The notes: a model not told the origin generated them from the sequence alone. 14,493 nucleotides of DNA from Holosporaceae bacterium UBA3830 (GCA_002393025.1 DGIE01000030.1:1-14493); one strand, 5' to 3'. Counted from the stretch's first letter, positions 6,451 through 14,092 are shown. Translations and numbers: made by a program.

Positions 6451-8124
6451 ATGACGCAAAACGAAGTTTGGCCGAAGGGTTTAAGAGGTCTGTCTTTTCT
6501 TATCATAATCTTGGGAATATTTTTTTCGTTCGAGATGGGAAATCGTCCTTTTGCATCTCCTGATGAAGGTCGGTATGTAGAAATTCCTCGCGAGATGGTT
6601 ATGACAGGAGATTATGTAACACCACGTCTGGATGGAATGAAATATTTCGAGAAACCTCCGCTGTTTTATTGGATGCAGGCGGCGTCGATGAAAATTGCGG
6701 GAATCGATGAAATTTCCATGAGATTTTGGGTGGTTTTGTTCGCAATTTTAGGATGTCTTTCTGTATTTTATGTCGGAGCGAAATGCTATTCGCAGAATGT
6801 CGGGGTTATGTCGGCGGGAATTCTTGCGACAAGTCTCATCTATTATTGTCATAGTCGGATAATAATTTTGGATTTGGTTCTTTCGGTTCTGTTGTGTGGC
6901 AGTTTGTGGGCGTTTTTTTTGGCTTTTGTGAAGAAGAATCAGTCTAAGATTCCGAAAAACTATTTAATAATCACCATGTATGTTTTGTCGGCGCTGGCGT
7001 GTTTAACCAAAGGACTGATTGGAGCAGTGCTGCCGGGATTCGTTGCTTTTTTATGGATGTTGTTCACGAATAATTGGAAAAAACTTAAGGAAATTTTGTA
7101 TATTCCGGGAATTTTGGTTTTTCTGGCGATATTTTTGCCGTGGCATATTTTGTCGGCGCAACGAAATCACGATTTTTTGTATTACTATTTTGTTGTGGAA
7201 CATTTTTTGCGATATACAACGAAGTTTCACGGTCGATATCAACCGGCATGGTTTTTCATTCCGATAATTTTGGCGGGAATGATTCCGTGGACAGGTTTTT
7301 CATTAATGTCTCTGAAAAATTTAGCTCAAAAATCTATTAAGAAAAACTCTGAAAGTATATTTTTGGCGTGTTGGATTTTCGGAATTTTCGGGTTCTTTTC
7401 TTTCTCGCATTCTAAATTAATTCCGTACATTTTGCCGATCGTCCCCCCGATCGCTTTGGCGACAGCGGTATTTGTTGCCGAGTGTAATGAAAAAGAGTTT
7501 CGCATAGGAGCGATCATAAACATAGTTCTGTTTTTTGCCGCGGGAATCGCATATTATTTTGCGAGAAATCTTGTTAGTGACGTTCTGCAAAATGAAGACG
7601 CGCGGCTTTTGCTGAATATAGTCATCGGAAGTTTAGTCTCGATCGGAGCTGTTTTTCTGGCTGCAATTTTTTCAGATTTTTCAAAAATTTCAAAAAAAAT
7701 GGCGGTGGTGATTTGTATATTTTTGTCGGGAAATATGTTATGGACTATCAATAAGCTTGCTCCTTACTATCAAAATGAAAAAAAACCGACGACAAAGAAG
7801 ATCGCAAAATTTATCCGCATGAATAAAAGTAAAAGCGATTTGGTATTTCTCTATAATTATTATTATCAAGACTTTCCCGTATATTTAAATGATACAACAG
7901 GATTGGTGAATTTTGTCGGCGAATTGGAATTCGGTGCAAATTCGGAACCGGAAAAAAGCAAATTGATTTCTGAAGAAAAATTTTGGGAATTGTGGAACAC
8001 TACAAAGCAACGGATTTTTTTGGTATTATCTAGAGGCGATTATCGAGAGGTTTTTGCGAAAAGAACGCAGGTTCATAACGTGTTAGTTTTTGATAAGAAT
8101 TTTGTAGCGATATCGAATAAATGA
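6451..8124 (+). CDS. arnT: Undecaprenyl phosphate-Ara4N: lipid A aminoarabinosyltransferase (ArnT-like, GT83/PMT family)
   Basis: ArnT is an inner-membrane glycosyltransferase that moves 4-amino-4-deoxy-L-arabinose from its undecaprenyl carrier to lipid A phosphates on the periplasmic side, reducing binding of cationic peptides. The 557-residue product matches the family length (about 550). Residues 34-75 contain the signature FASPDEGRYVEIPREM, with the acidic pair Asp38-Glu39 in the first periplasmic loop, followed by GDYVTPRLDG and YFEKPPLFYW. About a dozen hydrophobic segments follow, then a soluble C-terminal domain from about residue 450. I chose ATG 6451; an in-frame TTG at 6436 is the only longer option, and the ribosome site is weak in both cases. 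The stop overlaps the start of the arnE/F-like gene (ATGA). Other PMT-family sugar transferases have similar N-termini, but the neighbouring arnB, arnC and arnA make ArnT the best reading. Confidence 0.88.
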   Translation: MTQNEVWPKGLRGLSFLIIILGIFFSFEMGNRPFASPDEGRYVEIPREMVMTGDYVTPRLDGMKYFEKPPLFYWMQAASMKIAGIDEISMRFWVVLFAILGCLSVFYVGAKCYSQNVGVMSAGILATSLIYYCHSRIIILDLVLSVLLCGSLWAFFLAFVKKNQSKIPKNYLIITMYVLSALACLTKGLIGAVLPGFVAFLWMLFTNNWKKLKEILYIPGILVFLAIFLPWHILSAQRNHDFLYYYFVVEHFLRYTTKFHGRYQPAWFFIPIILAGMIPWTGFSLMSLKNLAQKSIKKNSESIFLACWIFGIFGFFSFSHSKLIPYILPIVPPIALATAVFVAECNEKEFRIGAIINIVLFFAAGIAYYFARNLVSDVLQNEDARLLLNIVIGSLVSIGAVFLAAIFSDFSKISKKMAVVICIFLSGNMLWTINKLAPYYQNEKKPTTKKIAKFIRMNKSKSDLVFLYNYYYQDFPVYLNDTTGLVNFVGELEFGANSEPEKSKLISEEKFWELWNTTKQRIFLVLSRGDYREVFAKRTQVHNVLVFDKNFVAISNK

Positions 8125-8474
8125 TGAATTGTTTTTTGATCTTGTTCCAAGTTTGCATTAATACGGCCGCTCAATTGTTTTTAAAAAACGGGGCGAAAAC
8201 ATTGGATTTTTCTCAATCGCTTTGGGGGATATTTTTGGCGATGTTATGCAACATAAACATCTGGATCGGCGGTGCGATTTTTGTTCTTTCGTTTTTGTTA
8301 TGGATCTATTTGCTGAATCAATTTGAGTTGAGTTTTTTGTATCCGTTTGGAAGTTTATCCTTCGTTTTGGCGGCTCTCGGCGGATGGTTTTTTTTCGGAG
8401 AAGACGTAAATGTTTACAGAATTTTCGGAATTTTTTTGGTTTTTATAGGAGTGATTTTCGTTGCAAAAAGTTGA
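8121..8474 (+). CDS. arnE: Small multidrug-resistance-type membrane protein, single ArnE/ArnF-like flippase subunit
   Basis: This is a 117-residue protein with four predicted membrane helices (about residues 2-20, 35-62, 68-90 and 95-115), the standard size and topology of the EamA/SMR family. The C-terminal half (FELSFLYPFGSLSFVLAALG, then GWFFFGEDVN) resembles ArnE and ArnF, which form the pair that flips undecaprenyl phosphate-Ara4N to the outer face of the inner membrane. Enterobacteria have two subunit genes, whereas only one is present here, so a homodimer or a second copy elsewhere must be assumed. It overlaps arnT by four bases and arnB by fourteen, so the three are tightly coupled. 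The start could be ATG 8121 or the next codon, ATG 8124. ArnE versus ArnF cannot be decided from sequence alone. Confidence 0.78.
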   Translation: MMNCFLILFQVCINTAAQLFLKNGAKTLDFSQSLWGIFLAMLCNINIWIGGAIFVLSFLLWIYLLNQFELSFLYPFGSLSFVLAALGGWFFFGEDVNVYRIFGIFLVFIGVIFVAKS

Positions 8475-9612
8475 GAAGTTTCTTCCTCTTTCTAGACCTA
8501 CAATTAGTAAAGAGACGATAGATGAAGTTGTAAAAGTTTTGGAATCAGGATGGTTGGCGACAGGTCCGTTGACTCAAAAATTCGAAGCTGAACTTAGCAA
8601 GTATTACGGCGGAAGAAAGTCTGCTTGTTTTACCTCAGCAACCGCCGGACTGCATGCATCGTTAGTTGCGATCGGAATTAAGCCCGGCGATGAGGTTATT
8701 ACGACTCCATTGACTTTTGTTGCGACGGCAAATGTAATTGCAATGTTGGGAGCGCGTCCTATTTTTGTTGATATCGAAAGGGATACTTTTAACATTGATG
8801 TGAAGAAAATCGAGGCAGCTTGTACAGAAAAAACTAAGGCAATTATGCCGGTGCATTACGCAGGTTTGCCGGTCGATTTGGATCCTCTTTACGAAATCGC
8901 GAAAAGAAAAAATTTGCGAGTAATTGAAGATTCTGCCCACGCTGTCGGGGCTTCATATAAAGGGCGAAAAATCGGAACTTTCGGCGACATTCAGGTGTTC
9001 AGTTTTCATCCGATCAAAAACATGACTTCAGGCGAAGGTGGTTGCGTTATTTTGGATTCCGAAAGCGAAATGAAAACTTTAGGTCTGCAAAGATTCCACG
9101 GAATTGATCGCTCGATTTGGGACAGATTTTCCAAAAACGGCAGCACTTATTACGATGTTGTTTTCCCGGGCTTCAAAAGCAACATGTCGGACATCCAAGC
9201 GGCAATCGGATTGCATCAATTGATCGAAGTTGAAATGATGAATGCACGTCGTCGTCATTTGGCAGACAGATATCGTGCAGCTTTTTCGGATATGGGTGAC
9301 AAATTAACGATGCAGGGAATCCCTGAGTATGATTTTGTGCATTCCGGACATCTGTTTCCGATTTGTTTGGTTGATGAAAAAAAGCGCGATGATTTTATGT
9401 CATTCCTGAAGGAAAATTCCGTCGGGACGACTCCTTATTACACACCGTTACATTTGTTTAGCTATTATCAGAAAGAATTCGGCTATAAAAAAGGAGATTT
9501 TCCGGAAGCAGAGTACGTCGGTGAACGCATTGTCTGTTTGCCTTTGTATTACGCATTGCAAGAGAGCGAACAGGATTACATAATCGATATGGTGAAGAAA
9601 TTTTTTGAGTAG
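8461..9612 (+). CDS. arnB: UDP-4-amino-4-deoxy-L-arabinose--oxoglutarate aminotransferase
   Basis: ArnB is a cytosolic PLP enzyme of the DegT/DnrJ/EryC1/StrS family that transfers an amino group from glutamate to UDP-4-keto-arabinose, giving UDP-Ara4N. The 383-residue product has the usual length. It starts with FLPLSRPTI (7-15), has the cofactor motif TSATAGLHASL (58-68), EDSAHAVGASYKG (156-168) with PLP-contacting Asp157, and FSFHPIKNMTSGEGG (180-194) with Lys186 as the Schiff-base lysine, close to Lys188 of the enterobacterial enzyme. The start is most likely the TTG at 8461: AGGAG (8447-8451) sits nine bases upstream and no ATG fits the family N-terminus. It overlaps the preceding gene by 14 bases. 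Other family members amination-modify different sugars, but the neighbouring ArnA-type decarboxylase and ArnC fix the substrate. Confidence 0.9.
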   Translation: MQKVEKFLPLSRPTISKETIDEVVKVLESGWLATGPLTQKFEAELSKYYGGRKSACFTSATAGLHASLVAIGIKPGDEVITTPLTFVATANVIAMLGARPIFVDIERDTFNIDVKKIEAACTEKTKAIMPVHYAGLPVDLDPLYEIAKRKNLRVIEDSAHAVGASYKGRKIGTFGDIQVFSFHPIKNMTSGEGGCVILDSESEMKTLGLQRFHGIDRSIWDRFSKNGSTYYDVVFPGFKSNMSDIQAAIGLHQLIEVEMMNARRRHLADRYRAAFSDMGDKLTMQGIPEYDFVHSGHLFPICLVDEKKRDDFMSFLKENSVGTTPYYTPLHLFSYYQKEFGYKKGDFPEAEYVGERIVCLPLYYALQESEQDYIIDMVKKFFE

Positions 9613-9620
9613 AGGGTTCA

Positions 9621-10709
9621 ATGGAAAAGAAGGGAAAAACATCGATCAAAAAAGTTACAACGAAAAAATCTTCGCTCGTAAAAAAAACTACTGTTGCCAA
9701 AAAAACGGTGGCAGAAAAATCCGCGAATTTGGTATCGAATGAGGATAGATACGACGTAGAAATATCAATTGTAATTCCTGTTTTCAATGAACAGGAAAAC
9801 ATGGAAACACTGTCTTCTCGCGTTCTGGAAACCATGGATAACTACGGACACAGTTACGAGTTAATTTTCGTTGACGACGGAAGTTCGGATGAGACTCCGC
9901 AAATGCTGCGCGATCTTTTCAAAAAACGGTCGGACGTCATTCGCGTAATTTCTTTCAACGGAAATTACGGACAATATGTCGCGATTTTGGCGGGATTCGA
10001 GCATGTGCGCGGAGGAGTGGTTGTAACTCTCGATGCGGATCTGCAAAATCTTCCGGAAGAAATTCCTGATCTTCTAGAAAAGATGAAAGAGGGATACGAT
10101 TTGGTTGGCGGATATCGAAAAAAACGTCACGATAATTGGTTCAGAACCTATGCTTCGAAAACCGTAAATTGGTTTCGCGCAAAGACCACGGGAATTCACA
10201 TGCGCGATCACGGATGCATGCTGCGTGCCTACAAAAGATATATCATTGACGAGGTCGTAAAGACTCGCGAAACTTCGACTTTTATTACGGCTTTGGCACA
10301 AAAGTTTGCGGGAAATCCAATCGATTTTCCTGTTACTCATCAGGAGAGAAAAGCAGGTGATTCGAAGTACAACTTATACAAATTAATTCGTATCACTTTC
10401 GATCTAATGACGGGATTTTCGCTTGCGCCACTGCAAGCATTTACGATGGTCGGAATGACGATTTCTTTCGCGAGTTTGATCTACTTTTTCGTTGAGGTTT
10501 TCAAAAAAGTTGTCGGACATCATCATGGATTCGGATTGCATTTTGCATTCGTGTTTTTGTTGTTGAGCGTGATAATTTTGGGAATCGGATTGCTCGGTGA
10601 ATATCTTGGTCGTGCCTACTTTGCGGTTTGCGATCATCCGCGATTTGTGATTCGAGAAATTTTGGAGAAAAAACCGAGAAAGAAAACTTCAAAAACGGAA
10701 TCGAAGTAA
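9621..10709 (+). CDS. arnC: Undecaprenyl-phosphate aminoarabinose (Ara4FN) transferase with lysine-rich N-terminal extension
   Basis: ArnC is a family 2 glycosyltransferase of the inner membrane that loads the aminoarabinose unit from UDP onto undecaprenyl phosphate at the cytosolic face. Residues 47-365 align in order with ArnC: ISIVIPVFNEQEN, FVDDGSSDET (Asp85, Asp86), NYGQYVAILAGF, VVTLDADLQNLPEEIP (Asp138, Asp140), and the near-diagnostic GCMLRAYKRYI. Two C-terminal membrane helices (about 268-297 and 307-332) and GLLGEYLGRAY follow. The first 46 residues are an extra Lys/Thr/Ser-rich segment (KKVTTKKSS, VKKTTVAKKTV) that E. coli ArnC lacks. The C-terminal tail (KKPRKKTSKTESK) is basic too. 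The start at 9621 has GAGGG four bases upstream, and no later Met precedes the catalytic domain, so the extension looks real. In E. coli, ArnC acts on the formylated sugar; no formyltransferase is encoded here. Confidence 0.9.
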   Translation: MEKKGKTSIKKVTTKKSSLVKKTTVAKKTVAEKSANLVSNEDRYDVEISIVIPVFNEQENMETLSSRVLETMDNYGHSYELIFVDDGSSDETPQMLRDLFKKRSDVIRVISFNGNYGQYVAILAGFEHVRGGVVVTLDADLQNLPEEIPDLLEKMKEGYDLVGGYRKKRHDNWFRTYASKTVNWFRAKTTGIHMRDHGCMLRAYKRYIIDEVVKTRETSTFITALAQKFAGNPIDFPVTHQERKAGDSKYNLYKLIRITFDLMTGFSLAPLQAFTMVGMTISFASLIYFFVEVFKKVVGHHHGFGLHFAFVFLLLSVIILGIGLLGEYLGRAYFAVCDHPRFVIREILEKKPRKKTSKTESK

Positions 10710-10744
10710 TTTTGTAAATTTTTGAAAAATTGGGAGAGCAAAAA

Positions 10745-11758
10745 ATGAATATTTTGATAGTCGGGGCAGGTGGTTTTATCGGAAGTCATTTGTCCGAAGC
10801 GATTTTGGAACAGCACAGCGATTGGAATATCACCGCAATGGATATTTCGTCAGCAAAAATCAGTCATTTAATTGGAAAAGATCGTTTTAATTTCATTCAG
10901 TCGGACATTTTGAGAGATTTCGATCTGATGGAGGATGCTGTGAAAAATTGCGACGTAGTTTTTCCGTTGGCGGCGATCGCAAGTCCATTAGTTTACGTGC
11001 AGGATCCGTTGAGAATTTTTGAGTTGGATTTCGAAGCGAATTTGCGCATCGTGCGTTTGGCAATTAAGCATAAAAAACGGGTAATTTTTCCATCGACTTC
11101 AGAGGTTTACGGAATGTGCGGCGACGAAGAATTCGATGAAGAGAATTCAAATTGCGTTACCGGACCTATTTGCAAACAAAGATGGATTTATTCCTGTTCG
11201 AAGCAGATGATGGACCGCGTGATTTACGCTGCCGGAAACAAATATGATTTGCATTACACTTTATTCCGTCCGTTCAATTGGATCGGTCCACGCCTAGACG
11301 ATATTACCAATCCGAATAACGGAAGTTCTCGTGTCGTAACTCAGTTTTTGAGCAATATCTTGCACGGAAAAAATTTGAATTTGGTCGACGGAGGAAATCA
11401 GGTGCGTTGCTTCACTTACATTTCTGATGGAATCGATGCCTTGATCAAAATCGTCGAAAATAAAAATAATTGCGCGGACAAACAGATTTTCAACATTGGA
11501 AATCCATACAACGAATTGAGCATCAAAGATTTGGCTTATAAGATTAAAGATCTTGCGTCCAAATATGAAAAACTGAAAGAAAACGCAAACAAAGTCGAAA
11601 TTGTCATAACGAGTTCTTCAGATTATTACGGAAAATCATATCAAGACGTTAACAGACGAGTTCCGTCGATTAAAAGGGCAGAGTCGATTTTAGGATGGAA
11701 ACCTACTGTAAACATGGATGATTTGTTAACCAACACCATGGACTTTTATTTTAAATAA
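10745..11758 (+). CDS. arnA: UDP-glucuronic acid oxidative decarboxylase, stand-alone ArnA dehydrogenase domain
   Basis: This cytosolic short-chain dehydrogenase family enzyme oxidises and decarboxylates UDP-glucuronate to UDP-4-keto-pentose with NAD+, the entry step of Ara4N synthesis. The 337 residues correspond to the C-terminal half of E. coli ArnA (660 residues). Visible features are the NAD-binding GAGGFIG (7-13); FPSTSEVYGMC (115-125) with Ser119 and Glu120, equivalent to Ser433 and Glu434; RWIYSCSKQ with Tyr149 and Lys153; RPFNWIGPRLD; DGGNQVRCFTYISDGI; and YQDVNRRVPSI, holding the equivalent of catalytic Arg619. Glu120 and that Arg distinguish oxidative decarboxylases from plain epimerases. 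The N-terminal formyltransferase domain of ArnA is absent, not degraded: the frame starts cleanly at ATG 10745 with GGGAGA about eight bases upstream. It is the last gene of the arn unit, with no clear terminator after it. Confidence 0.92.
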   Translation: MNILIVGAGGFIGSHLSEAILEQHSDWNITAMDISSAKISHLIGKDRFNFIQSDILRDFDLMEDAVKNCDVVFPLAAIASPLVYVQDPLRIFELDFEANLRIVRLAIKHKKRVIFPSTSEVYGMCGDEEFDEENSNCVTGPICKQRWIYSCSKQMMDRVIYAAGNKYDLHYTLFRPFNWIGPRLDDITNPNNGSSRVVTQFLSNILHGKNLNLVDGGNQVRCFTYISDGIDALIKIVENKNNCADKQIFNIGNPYNELSIKDLAYKIKDLASKYEKLKENANKVEIVITSSSDYYGKSYQDVNRRVPSIKRAESILGWKPTVNMDDLLTNTMDFYFK

Positions 11759-11781
11759 TAGTTTTTTGTTGATTGAATAAA

Positions 11782-11790
11782 TGTTATACA
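11782..11790 (+). promoter_or_regulatory. Extended -10 promoter of tRNA-Leu (and possibly tig-clpP)
   Basis: TGTTATACA resembles an extended -10 element and ends 16 bases before the tRNA, matching the layout at tRNA-Gly. An alternative is TTGATT (11769-11774) with TACAAA (11791-11796) at a 16-base spacing. Confidence 0.5.
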
Positions 11791-11806
11791 TACAAAATGT
11801 AGAGCT

Positions 11807-11891
11807 GCGAGCGTGGTGGAACTGGTAGACACGCCAGATTTAGGTTCTGGTGGTTTGCGCCGTGGGGGTTCGAGTCCCTTCGCTCGCACCA
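11807..11891 (+). tRNA. tRNA-Leu, anticodon UAG
   Basis: This is a class II tRNA of 85 bases including the encoded CCA. The acceptor GCGAGCG pairs with CGCTCGC, and the anticodon stem CCAGA with TCTGG around TTTAGGT (anticodon TAG, 11841-11843). A long variable arm is followed by T loop TTCGAGT. It reads CUN leucine codons. The start codon of tig is only 21 bases after the CCA end and there is no terminator between, so tRNA and tig are probably on one transcript and separated by tRNA processing. Confidence 0.96.
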
Positions 11892-11912
11892 GAAGAATTG
11901 AAGGAGTTTTTT

Positions 11913-13448
11913 ATGAAGGTTTTGAGCAGAACCAGCGACGGTCTTAAGCGGTGTTACAACGTATTAGTTACCTTGGAAGAAGTAGAGCAGGTTAAAACAG
12001 GCAAGCTTCAGGAAATCGCGAAAAAAGTAAAAATGGATGGTTTTCGTCCGGGGAAAGTTCCTCTCGATGTGGTGCGTCGTTTGTACGGAGAAAGCGTTAC
12101 GGCGGAGTCAAAGCAAACGGCCATAGATAATACTGCCAGAAAGATTTTATCTGATGAAAAACTGTCGATCTCCTTTAATTATGTTACAGATATTGTTAAG
12201 GAGGACAAAAAAGGAATTGAATTTGAAATGAAATTCGAATTAATTCCGTCTTTCGATCTGTATGATTTTTCAAAAATTAAACTTGTGAAACACACAGCTG
12301 AGGTGTCAGATGAAGAGTCTATGAAAATTTTGGAAAATATTCGACAGTCAGCAAAAAATTGGAAAGAAGACACGAAAGCGAAAAAAGTCACAAAGGGGCA
12401 AAAGATAGAAATAGATCTCAAAATGCTTTCAAAGGTCAAGAAGCACAAAAATGAGAAAATAGAAAATCTGGAAATTGTTGTAGGCGATGAAACATTGGTC
12501 GATGATTTCTGGAAGCATTTGGTAGGTGCAAAAATCAATGATGAGGTGGAATTTGATATAAATTATCCTGGAAATTTTTCGGATCACGTGTTAGCGGGAA
12601 AGAAAATTCACTATTCCGCGCTGATCAAAAAAATTTTTAAGGCTGAAGAGTTTAAGATGGACGATGAGTTCGCTAAAACTGTAGGGTACGAAGATTTGGG
12701 AAAAGCAAAGACTTGGGCAAAATCCAGAGCTGTTGCGAGATATGAGTATATTTCGAAAGATATCATGAAAAGAGATCTTTTGGACAAAATTACTGAAATG
12801 TACGACTTCGATGTTCCGAGCAACATGGTAGATGCGGAGGAGAGAGAAGTTGTAAAACAGATTAAATTGGAAGCGGAGCGCCTCAAAAAAGAGTTTACTC
12901 CCGAAATTGAGAAAGAATGTCATGAAATTGCGATTAAGCGAGTTCGTTTAGGGTTCGTTGTTGCGGAAATCGCAAAAAGGGAAAAAATTCGCGTTTCCAG
13001 AAACGAGGTTGTTCAGGCGATCAGAAATATTGCGGCGATGTATCCTGGGCAGGAAAAGTCGATTTTTGATATGTATTATAATCACCCCGAAGCGGCCAGC
13101 GCGATCATCGGACCTGTTTTGGAGAGCAAAGTGGTAGATTATTTGCTAGATAAAATCAGCCCTAAAGAAGAGAAATGTTCGATCGAAGAATTAACAGCGA
13201 TTGACGAAGAACCATTTGATTTCTTCAAGGAAGACGCGGATAAAAAACCGGCAAAAAAAACAACAGTGAAGAAAAATGAAAAGTCTTCAGTGAAAAAGTC
13301 CGATGCTGTAAAAGAGAAGTCTGTTGAAGAAAAGGCTACGTCAAAGAAGAAAGCGACGACAAAAAAAACTGTTGAGAAAAGAGTTGAATCAGGGAAATCT
13401 GAAGAGGAAGCTCCGAAAAAGAGAACTCGTAAAAAGCTGAATAGTTAA
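11913..13448 (+). CDS. tig: Trigger factor with lysine-rich C-terminal extension
   Basis: Trigger factor is the ribosome-bound chaperone and peptidyl-prolyl isomerase that meets nascent chains at the exit tunnel. The 511-residue product begins with the ribosome-binding domain and carries the signature GFRPGKVP (43-50), normally GFRxGKVP. A FKBP-like domain follows at about 150-240 (KGQKIEIDL, then VGDETLVDDFW and FDINYPGNF), and a helical C-terminal chaperone domain reaches about residue 432. The last 65 or so residues are a low-complexity Lys/Glu/Thr/Ser tail (for example KKTTVKKNEKSSVKK and KKKATTKKTVEKR) that goes beyond usual family length. ATG 11913 is chosen because AAGGAG lies six bases upstream; a longer frame to 11850 reads through the tRNA-Leu gene and is an artefact. 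clpP follows after 15 bases, the classical tig-clpP arrangement. Confidence 0.94.
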   Translation: MKVLSRTSDGLKRCYNVLVTLEEVEQVKTGKLQEIAKKVKMDGFRPGKVPLDVVRRLYGESVTAESKQTAIDNTARKILSDEKLSISFNYVTDIVKEDKKGIEFEMKFELIPSFDLYDFSKIKLVKHTAEVSDEESMKILENIRQSAKNWKEDTKAKKVTKGQKIEIDLKMLSKVKKHKNEKIENLEIVVGDETLVDDFWKHLVGAKINDEVEFDINYPGNFSDHVLAGKKIHYSALIKKIFKAEEFKMDDEFAKTVGYEDLGKAKTWAKSRAVARYEYISKDIMKRDLLDKITEMYDFDVPSNMVDAEEREVVKQIKLEAERLKKEFTPEIEKECHEIAIKRVRLGFVVAEIAKREKIRVSRNEVVQAIRNIAAMYPGQEKSIFDMYYNHPEAASAIIGPVLESKVVDYLLDKISPKEEKCSIEELTAIDEEPFDFFKEDADKKPAKKTTVKKNEKSSVKKSDAVKEKSVEEKATSKKKATTKKTVEKRVESGKSEEEAPKKRTRKKLNS

Positions 13449-13463
13449 AATAAGGAGATGAAA

Positions 13464-14069
13464 ATGGATAGCTTGATGAATTTAGTTCCGATGGTTGTAG
13501 AGCAAACCAGTGGCGGAGAGAGATCTTTTGATATTTATTCCCGCTTGCTCAAAGAGCGTATTGTTTTTTTGAACGGTGAAGTTAATGATGTTTCTGCAAA
13601 CTTGGTTTGTGCACAGTTTTTGTTTTTGGAGTCCGAGGATCCGAAGAAGGATATTTTCTTTTATATAAATTCTCCGGGAGGAATAGTGACTTCAGGGTTG
13701 TCGATCTATGACACGATGCAATATATCAGTCCGGATGTCGTCACTATTTGCATGGGGCAAGCCGCGTCTATGGGATCTCTATTGTTGACTGCAGGAGCCG
13801 CTGGAAAAAGGTATTCATTGCCGAATTCTAGAGTTATGATACATCAGCCGTCCGGAGGATGTCGAGGACAGGCGACAGATATCGAAATTCATGCTCGTGA
13901 GATTTTGGATTTGCGTAAGCGTCTGAATAATATTTACGTAAAACATACCGGGAAAGAGTTGTCCGAAATAGAAAAGGCGATGGAACGCGATAATTTTATG
14001 TCACCGGAGGAAGCAAAAGATTTCGGATTGATCGATAGAATTATCGAGAGGAGAGTTTCGGCAGAATAG
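13464..14069 (+). CDS. clpP: ATP-dependent Clp protease proteolytic subunit
   Basis: ClpP is the cytosolic serine protease that forms a double heptameric chamber and degrades proteins fed by ClpX or ClpA. The 201-residue product shows the complete triad: Ser102 in [11 protein letters not shown], His127 in MIHQPSGG and Asp176 in ERDNFMS, with the same spacings (25 and 49) as Ser97, His122 and Asp171 of mature E. coli ClpP. FYINSPGG and the handle helix region are present. The ATG at 13458 directly touches the ribosome site AAGGAG (13452-13457), so ATG 13464, six bases after it, is the likelier start. It is encoded just after tig, probably on the same transcript, and ends at a terminator. clpX, its common neighbour, does not follow; an envelope protein gene does. 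Confidence 0.96.
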   Translation: MDSLMNLVPMVVEQTSGGERSFDIYSRLLKERIVFLNGEVNDVSANLVCAQFLFLESEDPKKDIFFYINSPGGIVTSGLSIYDTMQYISPDVVTICMGQAASMGSLLLTAGAAGKRYSLPNSRVMIHQPSGGCRGQATDIEIHAREILDLRKRLNNIYVKHTGKELSEIEKAMERDNFMSPEEAKDFGLIDRIIERRVSAE

Positions 14070-14071
14070 CG

Positions 14072-14092
14072 AAAGGGCGGTTACCGCTTTTT
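14072..14092 (+). terminator. Rho-independent terminator after clpP
   Basis: A 9-bp stem (14072-14080 with 14084-14092) with core GCGG/CCGC and loop TTA runs into TTTTT, starting three bases after the clpP stop. Two of the pairs are G-T. It closes the tRNA-Leu-tig-clpP unit. Confidence 0.75.

Noticed and set aside
6225..6506. Minus-strand open frame over tRNA-Gly (product contains GAGEGNRTLVTSLGS)
   Set aside because: This is the familiar false protein produced by translating the antisense of a tRNA gene.
6311..11891. Attachment-site repeats of an integrative element around the arn genes
   Set aside because: I looked for copies of either tRNA 3' end at the other boundary and saw none; there is no integrase or transposase in the window.
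11850..11912. Longer N-terminus for trigger factor
   Set aside because: The added residues (GVRVPSLAP and neighbours) are translated tRNA-Leu sequence, and a good ribosome site supports ATG 11913.
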